DNA of 64,000 bases, from positions 1 through 64,000 of the forward strand of contig NW_026250681.1 of assembly GCF_024244095.1 (NCBI RefSeq), in the 5' to 3' direction. Shown piece after piece: positions 7,363 to 15,472 of the stretch. The DNA comes from Nematocida homosporus (Eukaryota > Microsporidia). The position numbers and the translations under genes are program-made. How positions within the stretch are numbered: the first letter of the stretch is position 1; each line of letters begins with the position of its first letter. The notes below the pieces were generated by a model. That model did not search any database. It saw only the letters and a program-made list of their open reading frames with translations, and was not told the DNA's origin.

Positions 7363-9186
7363 ATGAGAACAGGCTTCCTTTCGCTTAGCCGCGATAAAGA
7401 GAATATGACTGGAGAAATACATACTGTTTCTGGTCCCGTTGTAATTGCCTCTAATATGTTAGGTTGTGCTATGCATGAGCTAGCTAAAGTAGGTCATCAA
7501 GGCCTAATGGGTGAAGTTATCAGAATAGACCAAGATAAAGTAACTATTCAAGTCTATGAAGAAACATCTGGACTAGGAGTAGGCGATCCAGTTACGCGTT
7601 TAGGACATCCACTTTGTGTTGAATTAGGCCCAGGACTACTAGATAACATCTTTGATGGTATTCAACGTCCACTTAGAGAGATCTACAAAGCAACCCAAAG
7701 TTTGTACATTCCTTCTGGAGCAGCTTTTCCCCCCTTAGATAGAACTAAGCTCTGGGAGTTCACTCCAACCGTACAAGTAGGTGATGAACTAGGCCCAGGT
7801 GAAGTCTATGGGACTGTGCAGGAAAACTCCTTAGTCCTGCTCAGACTAATGATCACTCCTGGTCATAAAGGCAAAGTACTTCAAATTAAACCAGCTGGAC
7901 AGTATACCGTAGATACAGTCATGGTATCTCTCCAAGAAGAATCAGGATCTGAATGGGAGGAAAGAATGTACCAAATCTGGCCCGTTCGTACACCACGACC
8001 TGTCCGACAAAAGCTCGCCTCGCAAAACCCTCTCTTTACTGGGCAGCGCATGCTTGATGCCATGTTTCCTTGTGTTCAAGGCGGGACAACGGCTATTCCA
8101 GGGGCTTTTGGTTGTGGGAAGACCGTGATCTCCCAATCTCTTTCTAAGTACTCTAACTCAGATGTAATTGTCTATGTAGGTTGTGGTGAGAGAGGTAATG
8201 AAATGAGTGAAGTCCTAGAAGAGTTTCCTACTCTAAAAGTAACAATTGGAGATAAGGAAGAGTCCATTATGAAACGTACAGTTCTGGTAGCCAATACTTC
8301 TAATATGCCAGTCGCTGCCCGAGAAGCCTCTATCTACACGGGCATAACTATTGCTGAGTATTTCCGGGACCAAGGCTACAACGTAGCTATGATGGCCGAT
8401 TCAACTTCACGTTGGGCCGAAGCCCTTAGAGAGATCTCCGGGCGTTTAGCCGAAATGCCAGCTGATTCAGGGTATCCCGCCTATTTAGGAGCCCGATTAG
8501 CTTTCTTCTATGAAAGAGCCGGATTTGCCCAGTGTTATAGCGGAAAAGAAGGCAGTGTAACTGTCGTTGGAGCCGTATCACCCCCAGGAGGAGACTTTTC
8601 CGATCCAGTTACGGCTGCTACCCTAGGTATTGTTCAAGTTTTCTGGGGTCTAGATAAGAAACTAGCCCAAAGAAAGCACTTCCCTAGTGTAAATTGGAAC
8701 CTTTCTTATTCTAAGTACTTAGATGCACTCGAGCCTTTCTACCACCAACTGGATCCCGCCTATACTCAAGCCATGAGCACGATTAGAGAGCTTTTACAAA
8801 GAGAAGATAGTCTTTCGGAAATTGTGCAACTGGTTGGTAAAGGTTCTTTAGGTGAAATAGACCGACTTGATTTAGAAGCAGCCCGTCTAATCAGAGAAGA
8901 CTTCCTACAACAAAACGGTGTATCTACTTACGACCGCTACTGTCCCTTCTACAAAACCGTAGCTATGGCCAAGAACATTGTGCTTTACTACAACAAGTGC
9001 CGCGAAGTTCTGGAAGCCAAAGCAGTTCCCTCCTGGGAAGTCCTACGCAACGACACACGCGATGTCCTCCACCGCCTAACTCGCATGAAGTTTGAAGATC
9101 CCGCCGCCGGCGAATCCGTCGTTAAGCAAAGACTAGCCGAAGTAGCCCAAGACATAGCCACCGTCATCCAGACCGGCGATCAATAA
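7363..9186 (+). CDS. VMA1: V-type proton ATPase catalytic subunit A
   Basis: The ATP-hydrolysing subunit of the cytosolic V1 sector; three copies alternate with subunit B and drive proton pumping into acidic compartments. The 607 residues match the family (about 615). Seen in order: the N-terminal barrel with TVSGPVVIASNMLGCAM, the non-homologous bulge region, Walker A GAFGCGKT at about residues 247-254, the GERGNEM catalytic loop, the MADSTSRWAEALREISGRL block and a helical C-terminal domain. All catalytic residues I know are intact. No intein is present, unlike yeast Vma1. The start could also be the ATG at 7405 (MTGEIHTVSG), since the first 14 residues are not conserved. The stop codon lies inside an AATAAA at 9182-9187. 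Confidence 0.97.
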   Translation: MRTGFLSLSRDKENMTGEIHTVSGPVVIASNMLGCAMHELAKVGHQGLMGEVIRIDQDKVTIQVYEETSGLGVGDPVTRLGHPLCVELGPGLLDNIFDGIQRPLREIYKATQSLYIPSGAAFPPLDRTKLWEFTPTVQVGDELGPGEVYGTVQENSLVLLRLMITPGHKGKVLQIKPAGQYTVDTVMVSLQEESGSEWEERMYQIWPVRTPRPVRQKLASQNPLFTGQRMLDAMFPCVQGGTTAIPGAFGCGKTVISQSLSKYSNSDVIVYVGCGERGNEMSEVLEEFPTLKVTIGDKEESIMKRTVLVANTSNMPVAAREASIYTGITIAEYFRDQGYNVAMMADSTSRWAEALREISGRLAEMPADSGYPAYLGARLAFFYERAGFAQCYSGKEGSVTVVGAVSPPGGDFSDPVTAATLGIVQVFWGLDKKLAQRKHFPSVNWNLSYSKYLDALEPFYHQLDPAYTQAMSTIRELLQREDSLSEIVQLVGKGSLGEIDRLDLEAARLIREDFLQQNGVSTYDRYCPFYKTVAMAKNIVLYYNKCREVLEAKAVPSWEVLRNDTRDVLHRLTRMKFEDPAAGESVVKQRLAEVAQDIATVIQTGDQ

Positions 9187-9708
9187 ATACGCAACTTAGT
9201 TAACAACTTGCTCTTATATTCCATTAAGTTAAGTTATGTGTTAAGTTATGTGTTAAGTTATGTGTTGAGTTAAGTTATGTGTTGGTATTCTGTTAAGTTA
9301 GCATGGTATTAAGCTAATATAGTACTAAGTTATGTTATGTTAGTATACTACTAAATTATGTTAAGTTAAGCTAATATAGTATTAAGTTAGTCTTAAGCTA
9401 ATTTACTGCTTTATTTAGATACTCGACCTATTATTGCATCAAGTTAGCACTTAGTTAGTATTTAGTGCTGCTTTACACCAACTAAATACTAACTTAACTC
9501 AACTCAATTCAACCCAATCAAACTTCACATAATATAATATAACTCCACTTAACTCCATTTAGGATAACTCAATCAACTATCACCAATCATCTCCTTATCT
9601 ACCCAGCCAATACCCATCCAATCATCACTAAATACCACTAAATAACCGTTAATCAACTAACCAACGAGATATCTCATACTAAATGGGCATTTCTTTTTTT
9701 AGGAGAAG
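9187..9708. repeat. Intergenic with 12-bp tandem repeat and polarity switch
   Basis: No gene seen. Four copies of a 12-bp unit TTAAGTTATGTG lie at 9229-9281 (three contiguous, one after a 5-bp break). G/T-rich words continue to about 9475, then the plus strand turns C/A-rich (TAACTTAACTCAACTC) up to the next gene. It is a clear example of a polarity switch between two genes on the same strand. Confidence 0.75.
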
Positions 9709-11430
9709 ATGGAAGACAATCAACGTAAGAAGAAAAAGCAAGGGACAGTCTTGCTCATTAAGTTGTTAGTTATCGTTATTCTTTTAGCCAGCTTAATTGG
9801 CATTTTAGTTTACTTTGGCCGTTCAACTCAATCAAAAACAGAGAAGGCTATTGCAGAGATTGAAAAGCCTAAAGAGAACAAGTCTTTACTTAAAAGAACT
9901 AACTATCGTAAGTTACTACTTTGGGCCCATTCATTTAACAAAAATGATACTTTCTTATCTCGTAAAAGTACACCAGCCGATAAGAAAAAGGCCCAAGAGA
10001 ACGTTAAGTGGCTCAATACAGTCCTTAAAGACGGTCTAGCTGCTTATACAACTTATGTCCAACAAAATCCAGGCAAAGTCTTACCAGCCGCTCTTTTAGA
10101 AGGATTCTTTAAAGGGAGTATCTTTAGATACATTCTTATCTCTAGTAATGATCCTAAAACACTACTTACTACAGCTGGTCTTCTAGTTAATGATAAGTTT
10201 ATTTGTTCTGAAGCCGCTGATAGGAAACTTTTTGACTGGTTAGTACAAGATAAGGATGAGGAGTTACAAACTATGCTGCATAAAATGATTGCTGAAGCCG
10301 AGACGTGTGAAATGGGTAAGGTAGGTCTAGGAATTAGAAGAGTTTTAGTCTTAACTAGTTGTTTACTGATATGGGTACCCGGTCCAATAATGAACCTTCG
10401 AGTTATTGGTGAAAGTACACGTACTATGCTTCAAGTACTTAAGCGGTATAGCGTACTCTTTGATACTCTCTTCTGGGAACGTAATGCCAAGAAGCAATGC
10501 ATTCTGGAAAAGGACTTAAAGAAGAAGCAGGCCTTAGCTAAGGAAATAGAAGAGACAAGACAAAAACAACTGAAGTTCTTAGGAGAAGTCGTGATAGCTA
10601 ATTCTGACGTATCTGTTTTAAGAGATTTAGGAGCTTTATTACAAGATGCACTATACGGTGTAGGTGTAACTATCTTTGAGTACTATACTTCCTTAATGAG
10701 TGATACTACTATAGCTAGAGGAGGAATATTTGGGACAAAGAACGAATTCTTCTATCGAGTCTTCTTTAAGCCGGTGGGAATTTACTTCTCAACTTCGGTG
10801 GTAGGCGAGTGGTTGAATGGTTCGCATCAGATTAGTGTCCGGTATAAGCAGGCTGAAAATCAAGCTACACCTACTCCTGCCATAGTAGCTGACCAACTGA
10901 CTAAGCTCTTACCGATTACTGAGAAGTCAGCTCAAATCTTTGAAAAGGCTACGGCTTACTTACTATGTGCGGCTGATTTACTACTGGGAGTTGAATGTCG
11001 GCCTTGGGTTTTAGAAGAGCTTAAGGCTAATTATATAGCTATGTTGTCCATTCAGTTAGGAGAGTTTCCATTTATTATGCAGTTGGGTCCAGATACGTAT
11101 TTATCACCAACTATCATGCAAAACGAGCTTTATGATTTATGTGCGCAAGAAGTCTTCCATGAGGACATTGTAAGAGCCGGTCGTACTGGGTTTAGTTTCC
11201 GTTTCTGGGAGAACAGGAGTGAAGAGGCTGAAAAGAAGGCCATTGCCAACCTGAAGAAGACTCGTTCAGCCGGAATGGTTAAGATTAAGGAGCAAGTAAA
11301 CAAGTCAGGTACGCAAATGGTTCAAATTCTCGAGGATAACAACAGGAGTATGGCAGTCATTGATGCCGGACTAGCCAGAAGCATTCAAGCGGCTAAAGAT
11401 AAAGAAGGTAAAAAAGCCAATGCTGGCTAA
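9709..11430 (+). CDS. Unknown membrane-anchored protein
   Basis: A 573-residue protein with a basic N terminus (RKKKKQG), one strong hydrophobic segment at about residues 15-36 and then a soluble, Lys/Glu- and Leu-rich, mostly helical domain. The layout suggests a type II anchor or an uncleaved signal, with the bulk in a lumen or outside the cell. No family motif is recognised. Cysteines are few. A helical segment at about 250-290 (KDLKKKQALAKEIEETRQKQ) may form a coiled coil, and the C terminus is again Lys/Glu-rich. The ATG at 9709 follows a T-run (TTTCTTTTTTTAGGAGAAG). It is probably a lineage-specific protein of the secretory or cell-surface system, but that is inference. Confidence 0.6.
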   Translation: MEDNQRKKKKQGTVLLIKLLVIVILLASLIGILVYFGRSTQSKTEKAIAEIEKPKENKSLLKRTNYRKLLLWAHSFNKNDTFLSRKSTPADKKKAQENVKWLNTVLKDGLAAYTTYVQQNPGKVLPAALLEGFFKGSIFRYILISSNDPKTLLTTAGLLVNDKFICSEAADRKLFDWLVQDKDEELQTMLHKMIAEAETCEMGKVGLGIRRVLVLTSCLLIWVPGPIMNLRVIGESTRTMLQVLKRYSVLFDTLFWERNAKKQCILEKDLKKKQALAKEIEETRQKQLKFLGEVVIANSDVSVLRDLGALLQDALYGVGVTIFEYYTSLMSDTTIARGGIFGTKNEFFYRVFFKPVGIYFSTSVVGEWLNGSHQISVRYKQAENQATPTPAIVADQLTKLLPITEKSAQIFEKATAYLLCAADLLLGVECRPWVLEELKANYIAMLSIQLGEFPFIMQLGPDTYLSPTIMQNELYDLCAQEVFHEDIVRAGRTGFSFRFWENRSEEAEKKAIANLKKTRSAGMVKIKEQVNKSGTQMVQILEDNNRSMAVIDAGLARSIQAAKDKEGKKANAG

Positions 11431-12053
11431 ACCAGCCGTTGGTTAGTACTATTCTATCCATTTGTCAATCCAGTTCGAGTAAGCAACCGGCCTAGGATAG
11501 TTCTTTTAACTTTAGAATAAACACCACAAGAATGTGTTGGTACTTTGTTTTGTTTTCTTTAGATATGTTATTAGATATGATATAGTTGTGTTATGTTATG
11601 ATATGATATGATTTTGTTATGTTATGATATGATATGGTTATAATATGTTATGAGATGGTTATGTTGTGTTATGAGATGGTTATGTTGTTAGTTATGTTAT
11701 GTTATGATTTAGATATGATATAGTTATAATATGATGTGTTATGATATAGTTACATTATGTTATAATATTGTTATATTATACTAACGTAATACCAACTCAA
11801 TACAACATAATCAGTCATTTATTGAAAGTAGACAACATTATGACGTCATACTTAAATTTTAATAATACCAGTTACTATTGAGTTAGAATTTGATATAATA
11901 CTAACCAAATACTAACCCAACCCAACTCAAACCCAATCTAACTCCACACCAACTCAACCCAATACCCACTTAACTCAATAAAACTTCTTTTGCCAATCCA
12001 ATCTTATCTAAATCAAACTTTGGTTATGTATTTGCTATGACCCGTAAAATTTT
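11431..12053. repeat. Intergenic with GTTATGATATG repeats and polarity switch
   Basis: No gene seen. The first 110 bp are ordinary sequence with AGAATAAAC at about 11514, a possible polyadenylation signal. From 11560 to about 11780 there are many imperfect copies of GTTATGATATGATAT and GAGATGGTTATGTT words. From about 11880 the plus strand becomes C/A-rich (AACCCAACTCAAACCC) before the next start. Confidence 0.7.
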
Positions 12054-13121
12054 ATGGCAAATATCGGTTTAAGCAGAAGAAGAGCTTCACAACTACGTGC
12101 TCTTCGTCTCATAGTTAGAAATCTCCCTTTTAATGTCTCCGATTCTGAAATTTTGAACTTCTTTCCCGGCGCTCTTTCATTAGAAAGACATGCTAAAGAT
12201 GGTGTCTTAACCGGTGCAGTATTTATTCAATGTTCTAATGCTAATGACGTCAAACGGTTTATCAAGACTCATAATAACAAAGAGTTTGGTGGCCGACAAA
12301 TTTCAGTTGCTCATTTAGAAGATAAAGAAGTCTTTGCTGCTCGTCAAACAGAGACTGAAGATGAAAATGAAAGAGGCCGAATGATTAGAGCAGCTTACGA
12401 GGCTAAAAAAGGTCTAAAAGGTCCAGTTGGAGAAGAAGATCGTACTTTATTCATTACTAATTTATCACCCAGAGAAACTGTTCCTGAGATTACTAAGGCC
12501 TTTACTGTCTTTGGTGAAGTTGAACAAGTAACTCTAGTAAGTAATAAGGAGACAGGAATACCAGCCGGTCGAGCTTTTGTTCTTTTTAAAGAGGTAGATA
12601 GTGCTAAGAAGGCTTTAAGTGAGCAGATTATTCTTAATGAACGTATTCTAGTTGTTCTAAAGTACTTATCTCCTGAGACATTAAGAGAACGAGAGAGTGA
12701 AAAGCTTGGAAAGGAGAAAGCTAGAAGTAAGACTATTAAAGAGAGGAAAGAAGGAATTATTCCTCCTCGTGATCCTAATCAGGTAAGTTCATGTCGAGTG
12801 CATATTTCGCATATGAGTAAACGGCTTNNNNNNNNNNAAATCATTGAGGAGTACTTTAGTACAACGCATGGGAAGAAGGTTAAGTTTAGAGGAGTAAATT
12901 TAACTCAAGATAGGTGCAAAAGGAATCCAGGCTATGGATTTGTGACTTTTAAGTTCCCAGAAGATGCTGAGTTGTTCTTGCAAAATCAAAAGCAAGTATG
13001 TCCTAAGATAGGAGATAAGGCAAAAGCAGAGTATGCTATGGAGAGTTTAGAATTCCTAGAACGAGGTATTAAGAAGAAACCTTCAAGAACTGAACGCCTG
13101 GCCAAAAAGAGCAGCCAATAA
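12054..13121 (+). CDS. NOP4: Nop4/RBM28-like nucleolar RNA-binding protein with RRMs (interrupted by an assembly gap)
   Basis: Predicted ribosome-biogenesis factor of the large subunit. There are three RRM-like domains: the first at about residues 18-95 (LIVRNLPFNV as RNP2, TGAVFIQC as RNP1), the second at about 125-205 (RTLFITNLSP, AGRAFVLFK), and a divergent third at about 245-330 (CRVHISHM, GYGFVTFKF). The wide spacing, the basic Lys/Glu linker and the final AEYAMES..FLERGIKKKP segment fit Nop4 (RBM28), which has four RRMs in yeast; this copy is much shorter (about 355 against 685). Ten N at 12828-12837 interrupt the third RRM, and the true length there is unknown, although the frame resumes. 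Mrd1/RBM19 is the main alternative. The stop codon lies in AATAAA at 13117-13122. Confidence 0.65.
   Translation: MANIGLSRRRASQLRALRLIVRNLPFNVSDSEILNFFPGALSLERHAKDGVLTGAVFIQCSNANDVKRFIKTHNNKEFGGRQISVAHLEDKEVFAARQTETEDENERGRMIRAAYEAKKGLKGPVGEEDRTLFITNLSPRETVPEITKAFTVFGEVEQVTLVSNKETGIPAGRAFVLFKEVDSAKKALSEQIILNERILVVLKYLSPETLRERESEKLGKEKARSKTIKERKEGIIPPRDPNQVSSCRVHISHMSKRLXXXXIIEEYFSTTHGKKVKFRGVNLTQDRCKRNPGYGFVTFKFPEDAELFLQNQKQVCPKIGDKAKAEYAMESLEFLERGIKKKPSRTERLAKKSSQ
12828..12837. other. Assembly gap (10 N)
   Basis: Ten consecutive N inside the third RRM of the Nop4-like gene. Ten is often a placeholder, so the real missing length may differ. Confidence 0.99.
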
Positions 13122-13440
13122 ATTGAGTTAAGTTAAGATTGAGTTGGGTTTAGTTAAGATTAGATTGGGTTGAGTTAAGATTAGATTGGGTTGAGTTAAG
13201 ATAAGATAAGATAAGTATTAGTTTAGTATTATGTTAAGTTAAGATTAGTACTAAGTTGATATTGGGTTGAGTTAGTATTTAGATTATTATGCTAAGTTGA
13301 GATAAGTCTTAGTTTGGTATTAAGTTAAGTTAAGATAAGTCTTAACTGAATACTAACTGAATTAGATATCTTAACTTAATACTAACTTAATCTAATCTTA
13401 AGTAGATGTTTTAAGTTGAAATGAATGGGAGATGAGTAAT
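13122..13440. repeat. Intergenic low-complexity between convergent genes
   Basis: No gene seen. It is made of G/T-rich words (TTGAGTTAAGATTAGATTGGG, imperfectly repeated about three times at 13122-13200), switching at about 13340 to CTTAACTGAATACTAACTG words. Confidence 0.7.
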
Positions 13441-13710
13441 TTATTGGTTGCTTAGTTCGTCTTGGAGGGCTTTGAGTTCTCGATTGGCTTGTAGAATGCT
13501 TTGTTCAATAGAGGCTTTGGCTCGTCTGGTCTCATCAACACATTCTTCCATGTGCTTTAAGCGATAAGAATCTTCTTCTGAATCAAAAGTCTTACGTTTA
13601 AACTCAGTTACTTCATCTTCACCCTTCTTAATCTCTTCTTCATACTTACTCTTAACCGTATTTAACCAATCAAGAGTCTTTAGCTTACGTTCTAGTCTTA
13701 TGTCAGCCAT
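13441..13710 (-). CDS. TBCA: Tubulin-specific chaperone A (cofactor A)
   Basis: An 89-residue, almost wholly helical protein, the size and layout of cofactor A (Rbl2 in yeast, about 106 residues): a three-helix bundle that captures free beta-tubulin during tubulin folding. Visible features are the opening MADIRLERKLKTLDWLNTV (compare IKVKALKRLTKEE in yeast), the KSKYEEEI..GEDEVTEFK segment, the DSYRLKHMEECVDETRRAK helix matching the YDLKKQEEVLDDTKRLL block, and a final amphipathic helix. The chain lacks the last 10-15 residues of other members. A T-run lies just before the start, and the stop codon is embedded in an AATAAA at 13440-13445 (minus strand). The family is made of simple helices, so this is a strong but not certain call. 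Confidence 0.72.
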   Translation of the reverse strand: MADIRLERKLKTLDWLNTVKSKYEEEIKKGEDEVTEFKRKTFDSEEDSYRLKHMEECVDETRRAKASIEQSILQANRELKALQDELSNQ

Positions 13711-14094
13711 TAAAAAGAAGAGCAGTCCATGAACTTATTTACTTCCCATTAATAACTCAACTACTCCCATAACTAAACTAACAACCATCTTAATAGATTA
13801 AGTTAAGTTAAGTATTTGATTGAGTTGGGTTGAGTTAAGTTGAGGTTGAGTTGGGTTGAGTTAAGCAACCCAATACTAATCCAATCTAAAGCATAGAATC
13901 ACATAATAATAACATAATAATAACACAATAACATAGTATAATAACATGACATAAACCAGACTTAACTTGAATAGTAACTCAACCAAATACAAACACAATC
14001 AAATACAAACGTAATCAAATACTTATCTTATCTTAACTCAACTCAATCAAATACTAACTTAATATAAACCTAAAAGAGAATAAAAAGTAACAAT
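13711..14094. repeat. Intergenic low-complexity between two minus-strand genes
   Basis: No gene seen. G/T-rich words (AGTTGAGGTTGAGTTGGG) run to about 13865, then C/A-rich words including AATAATAACATAATA repeats (13895-13950) and AATACAAACGTAATCAA repeats (13985-14025). Confidence 0.7.
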
Positions 14095-15360
14095 TTAGTT
14101 ATAGGTGAGATACCTTGGCGTAGATGAGAACTTAGCATAACCTTTGATAACTTTATCTACGGCTTGCAAGAAGTCCTTCTCTGTAGCTACTTTCCGACGT
14201 TCCCGAATGGCAAACATACCGGCTTCCGTACACACACTCCTTAACTCGGCTCCAGTTGCACTCGGACATAAACGGGCAATCAACTCATACCTAATGTTCT
14301 TCTCCACACTCATTGGCTTCGTATGAATTTTCAGAATAGCCGCTCGTCCTGATAAGTCCGGTAAAGAAAACTCTACCTTCCGATCGAGTCGACCCGGACG
14401 TAGTAAGGCCGGATCAAGCGTATCTGGTCGATTAGTCGCCATTAAAACCTTAACATTCCCTCGCGAATCAAATCCATCCAACTGATTAATCAACTCTAAC
14501 ATTGTCCGTTGGACTTCATTAGATCCACCATCAAAACGCGTACTCCCAAAAGCATCTACCTCATCAAAGAAGATAATGCAGGCCTTCTTTGATTTGGCCA
14601 GTTCAAATATCTCCCGTACCATTCGTGCTCCTTCACCCACATACTTCTGGACTAGCTCAGAACCAATCACCCGAATAAAAGCAGCATCCGCTCGATTGGC
14701 TACCGCTCGGGCACAAAGAGTCTTACCCGTTCCCGGTGGCCCATAAAGAAGGACTCCTTTAGGCGGATCAATTCCCAATTTAATGAACCTTTCGGGGGCC
14801 ATTAAAGGTAACTCCACTACTTCCTTAATCTTCTCGATCTGCTCAACACATCCGCCTATATCCGAGTAAGTCACATCTGGCTTCTCTTCAATTTGCATCA
14901 GAGTAATAGCATTATCTATCTTAGGAGGTAATGGCAACATAATTTGGTACTTAACTCGATCTACACCCACCCGCATGCCTTCAGCCAAATCTGACCGGGC
15001 TAGACCTTTATTACGATTAACAATAAACTTAGCTATTTGCTTAACACTAATCATATACCTATCATTGGCTTCAACGGGACTTTCCATGACTTTGCAGCAA
15101 CGAGCTACTTGTAAAGTCTTTTCGGTCTTACTGCGCTGGTTGTCACTGTAGAGGTTCCAAAGCATAGGTGGGGCTAGTCCGGTCTCGGCTTCTCTTAGGC
15201 CTAATTTAGCGCAAACACGTTCATATAGGCCTTTTACTTCCTTTTCAATGGCAGTAATTCCATCGGCATAGAAACTCTTGCCATAGTTCATAATTAATTG
15301 TATCTCATGTTCAGACAAAGAACTATCTAGAGGTGTTTGTTCTGGGGCTTCCTGTCGCAT
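14095..15360 (-). CDS. RPT1: 26S proteasome regulatory ATPase Rpt1
   Basis: One of six AAA ATPases forming the base ring of the 19S cap, which unfolds ubiquitylated proteins and threads them into the 20S core. It has 421 residues from the ATG at 15360; an upstream TTG in frame adds two residues and is ignored. Walker A GPPGTGKT is at about residues 206-213, Walker B IIFFDEVDAFG follows, then the second region of homology ATNRPDTLDPALLRPGRLDRK with arginine fingers. The CARAVANR and SELVQKYVGEGARMVREIFE blocks are those of Rpt1 (PSMC2) rather than other Rpt subunits. An Asp-to-Phe/Ser change in the DEVDAFGSTRFDGG loop is the only mild oddity. It is divergent from the HECT gene with 112 bp between starts. 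Confidence 0.95.
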   Translation of the reverse strand: MRQEAPEQTPLDSSLSEHEIQLIMNYGKSFYADGITAIEKEVKGLYERVCAKLGLREAETGLAPPMLWNLYSDNQRSKTEKTLQVARCCKVMESPVEANDRYMISVKQIAKFIVNRNKGLARSDLAEGMRVGVDRVKYQIMLPLPPKIDNAITLMQIEEKPDVTYSDIGGCVEQIEKIKEVVELPLMAPERFIKLGIDPPKGVLLYGPPGTGKTLCARAVANRADAAFIRVIGSELVQKYVGEGARMVREIFELAKSKKACIIFFDEVDAFGSTRFDGGSNEVQRTMLELINQLDGFDSRGNVKVLMATNRPDTLDPALLRPGRLDRKVEFSLPDLSGRAAILKIHTKPMSVEKNIRYELIARLCPSATGAELRSVCTEAGMFAIRERRKVATEKDFLQAVDKVIKGYAKFSSTPRYLTYN

Positions 15361-15445
15361 AAACAAAAGAAAGAAAAATAGATTAATAGGGGCTCATCGC
15401 CAAATCAGCGTTGGCTATCAATACTTCTCCTGGCCCCGTGCTATC

Positions 15446-15454
15446 TATATATAG
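15446..15454 (+). promoter_or_regulatory. TATA box of the HECT ligase gene
   Basis: TATATATAG, 19-27 bp before the ATG at 15473, in the 112-bp divergent promoter shared with Rpt1. The HECT gene lacks the T-run seen before most starts. Confidence 0.45.
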
Positions 15455-15472
15455 AGCAGCATTTGACCAGGG

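Noticed and set aside
7363..9186. Intein in the V-ATPase A gene as in some fungi
   Set aside because: The coding sequence is continuous and of standard length, with Walker A followed directly by the conserved catalytic loop.
11461..11500. Possible tRNA (GTTCGAGT resembling a T-loop)
   Set aside because: Flanking bases do not form a T-stem or acceptor stem, and no D-arm is visible. I found no convincing tRNA in any spacer.
12783..12788. GTAAGT, a possible 5' splice site in the Nop4-like gene
   Set aside because: The reading frame is open through it and RRM similarity continues after the gap; no matching branch-point and AG pair is needed. The nearby N gap prevents certainty.
15225..15240. 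GCCTTTTAC, similar to the U5 snRNA loop
   Set aside because: It lies inside the Rpt1 coding sequence with no snRNA structure around it.
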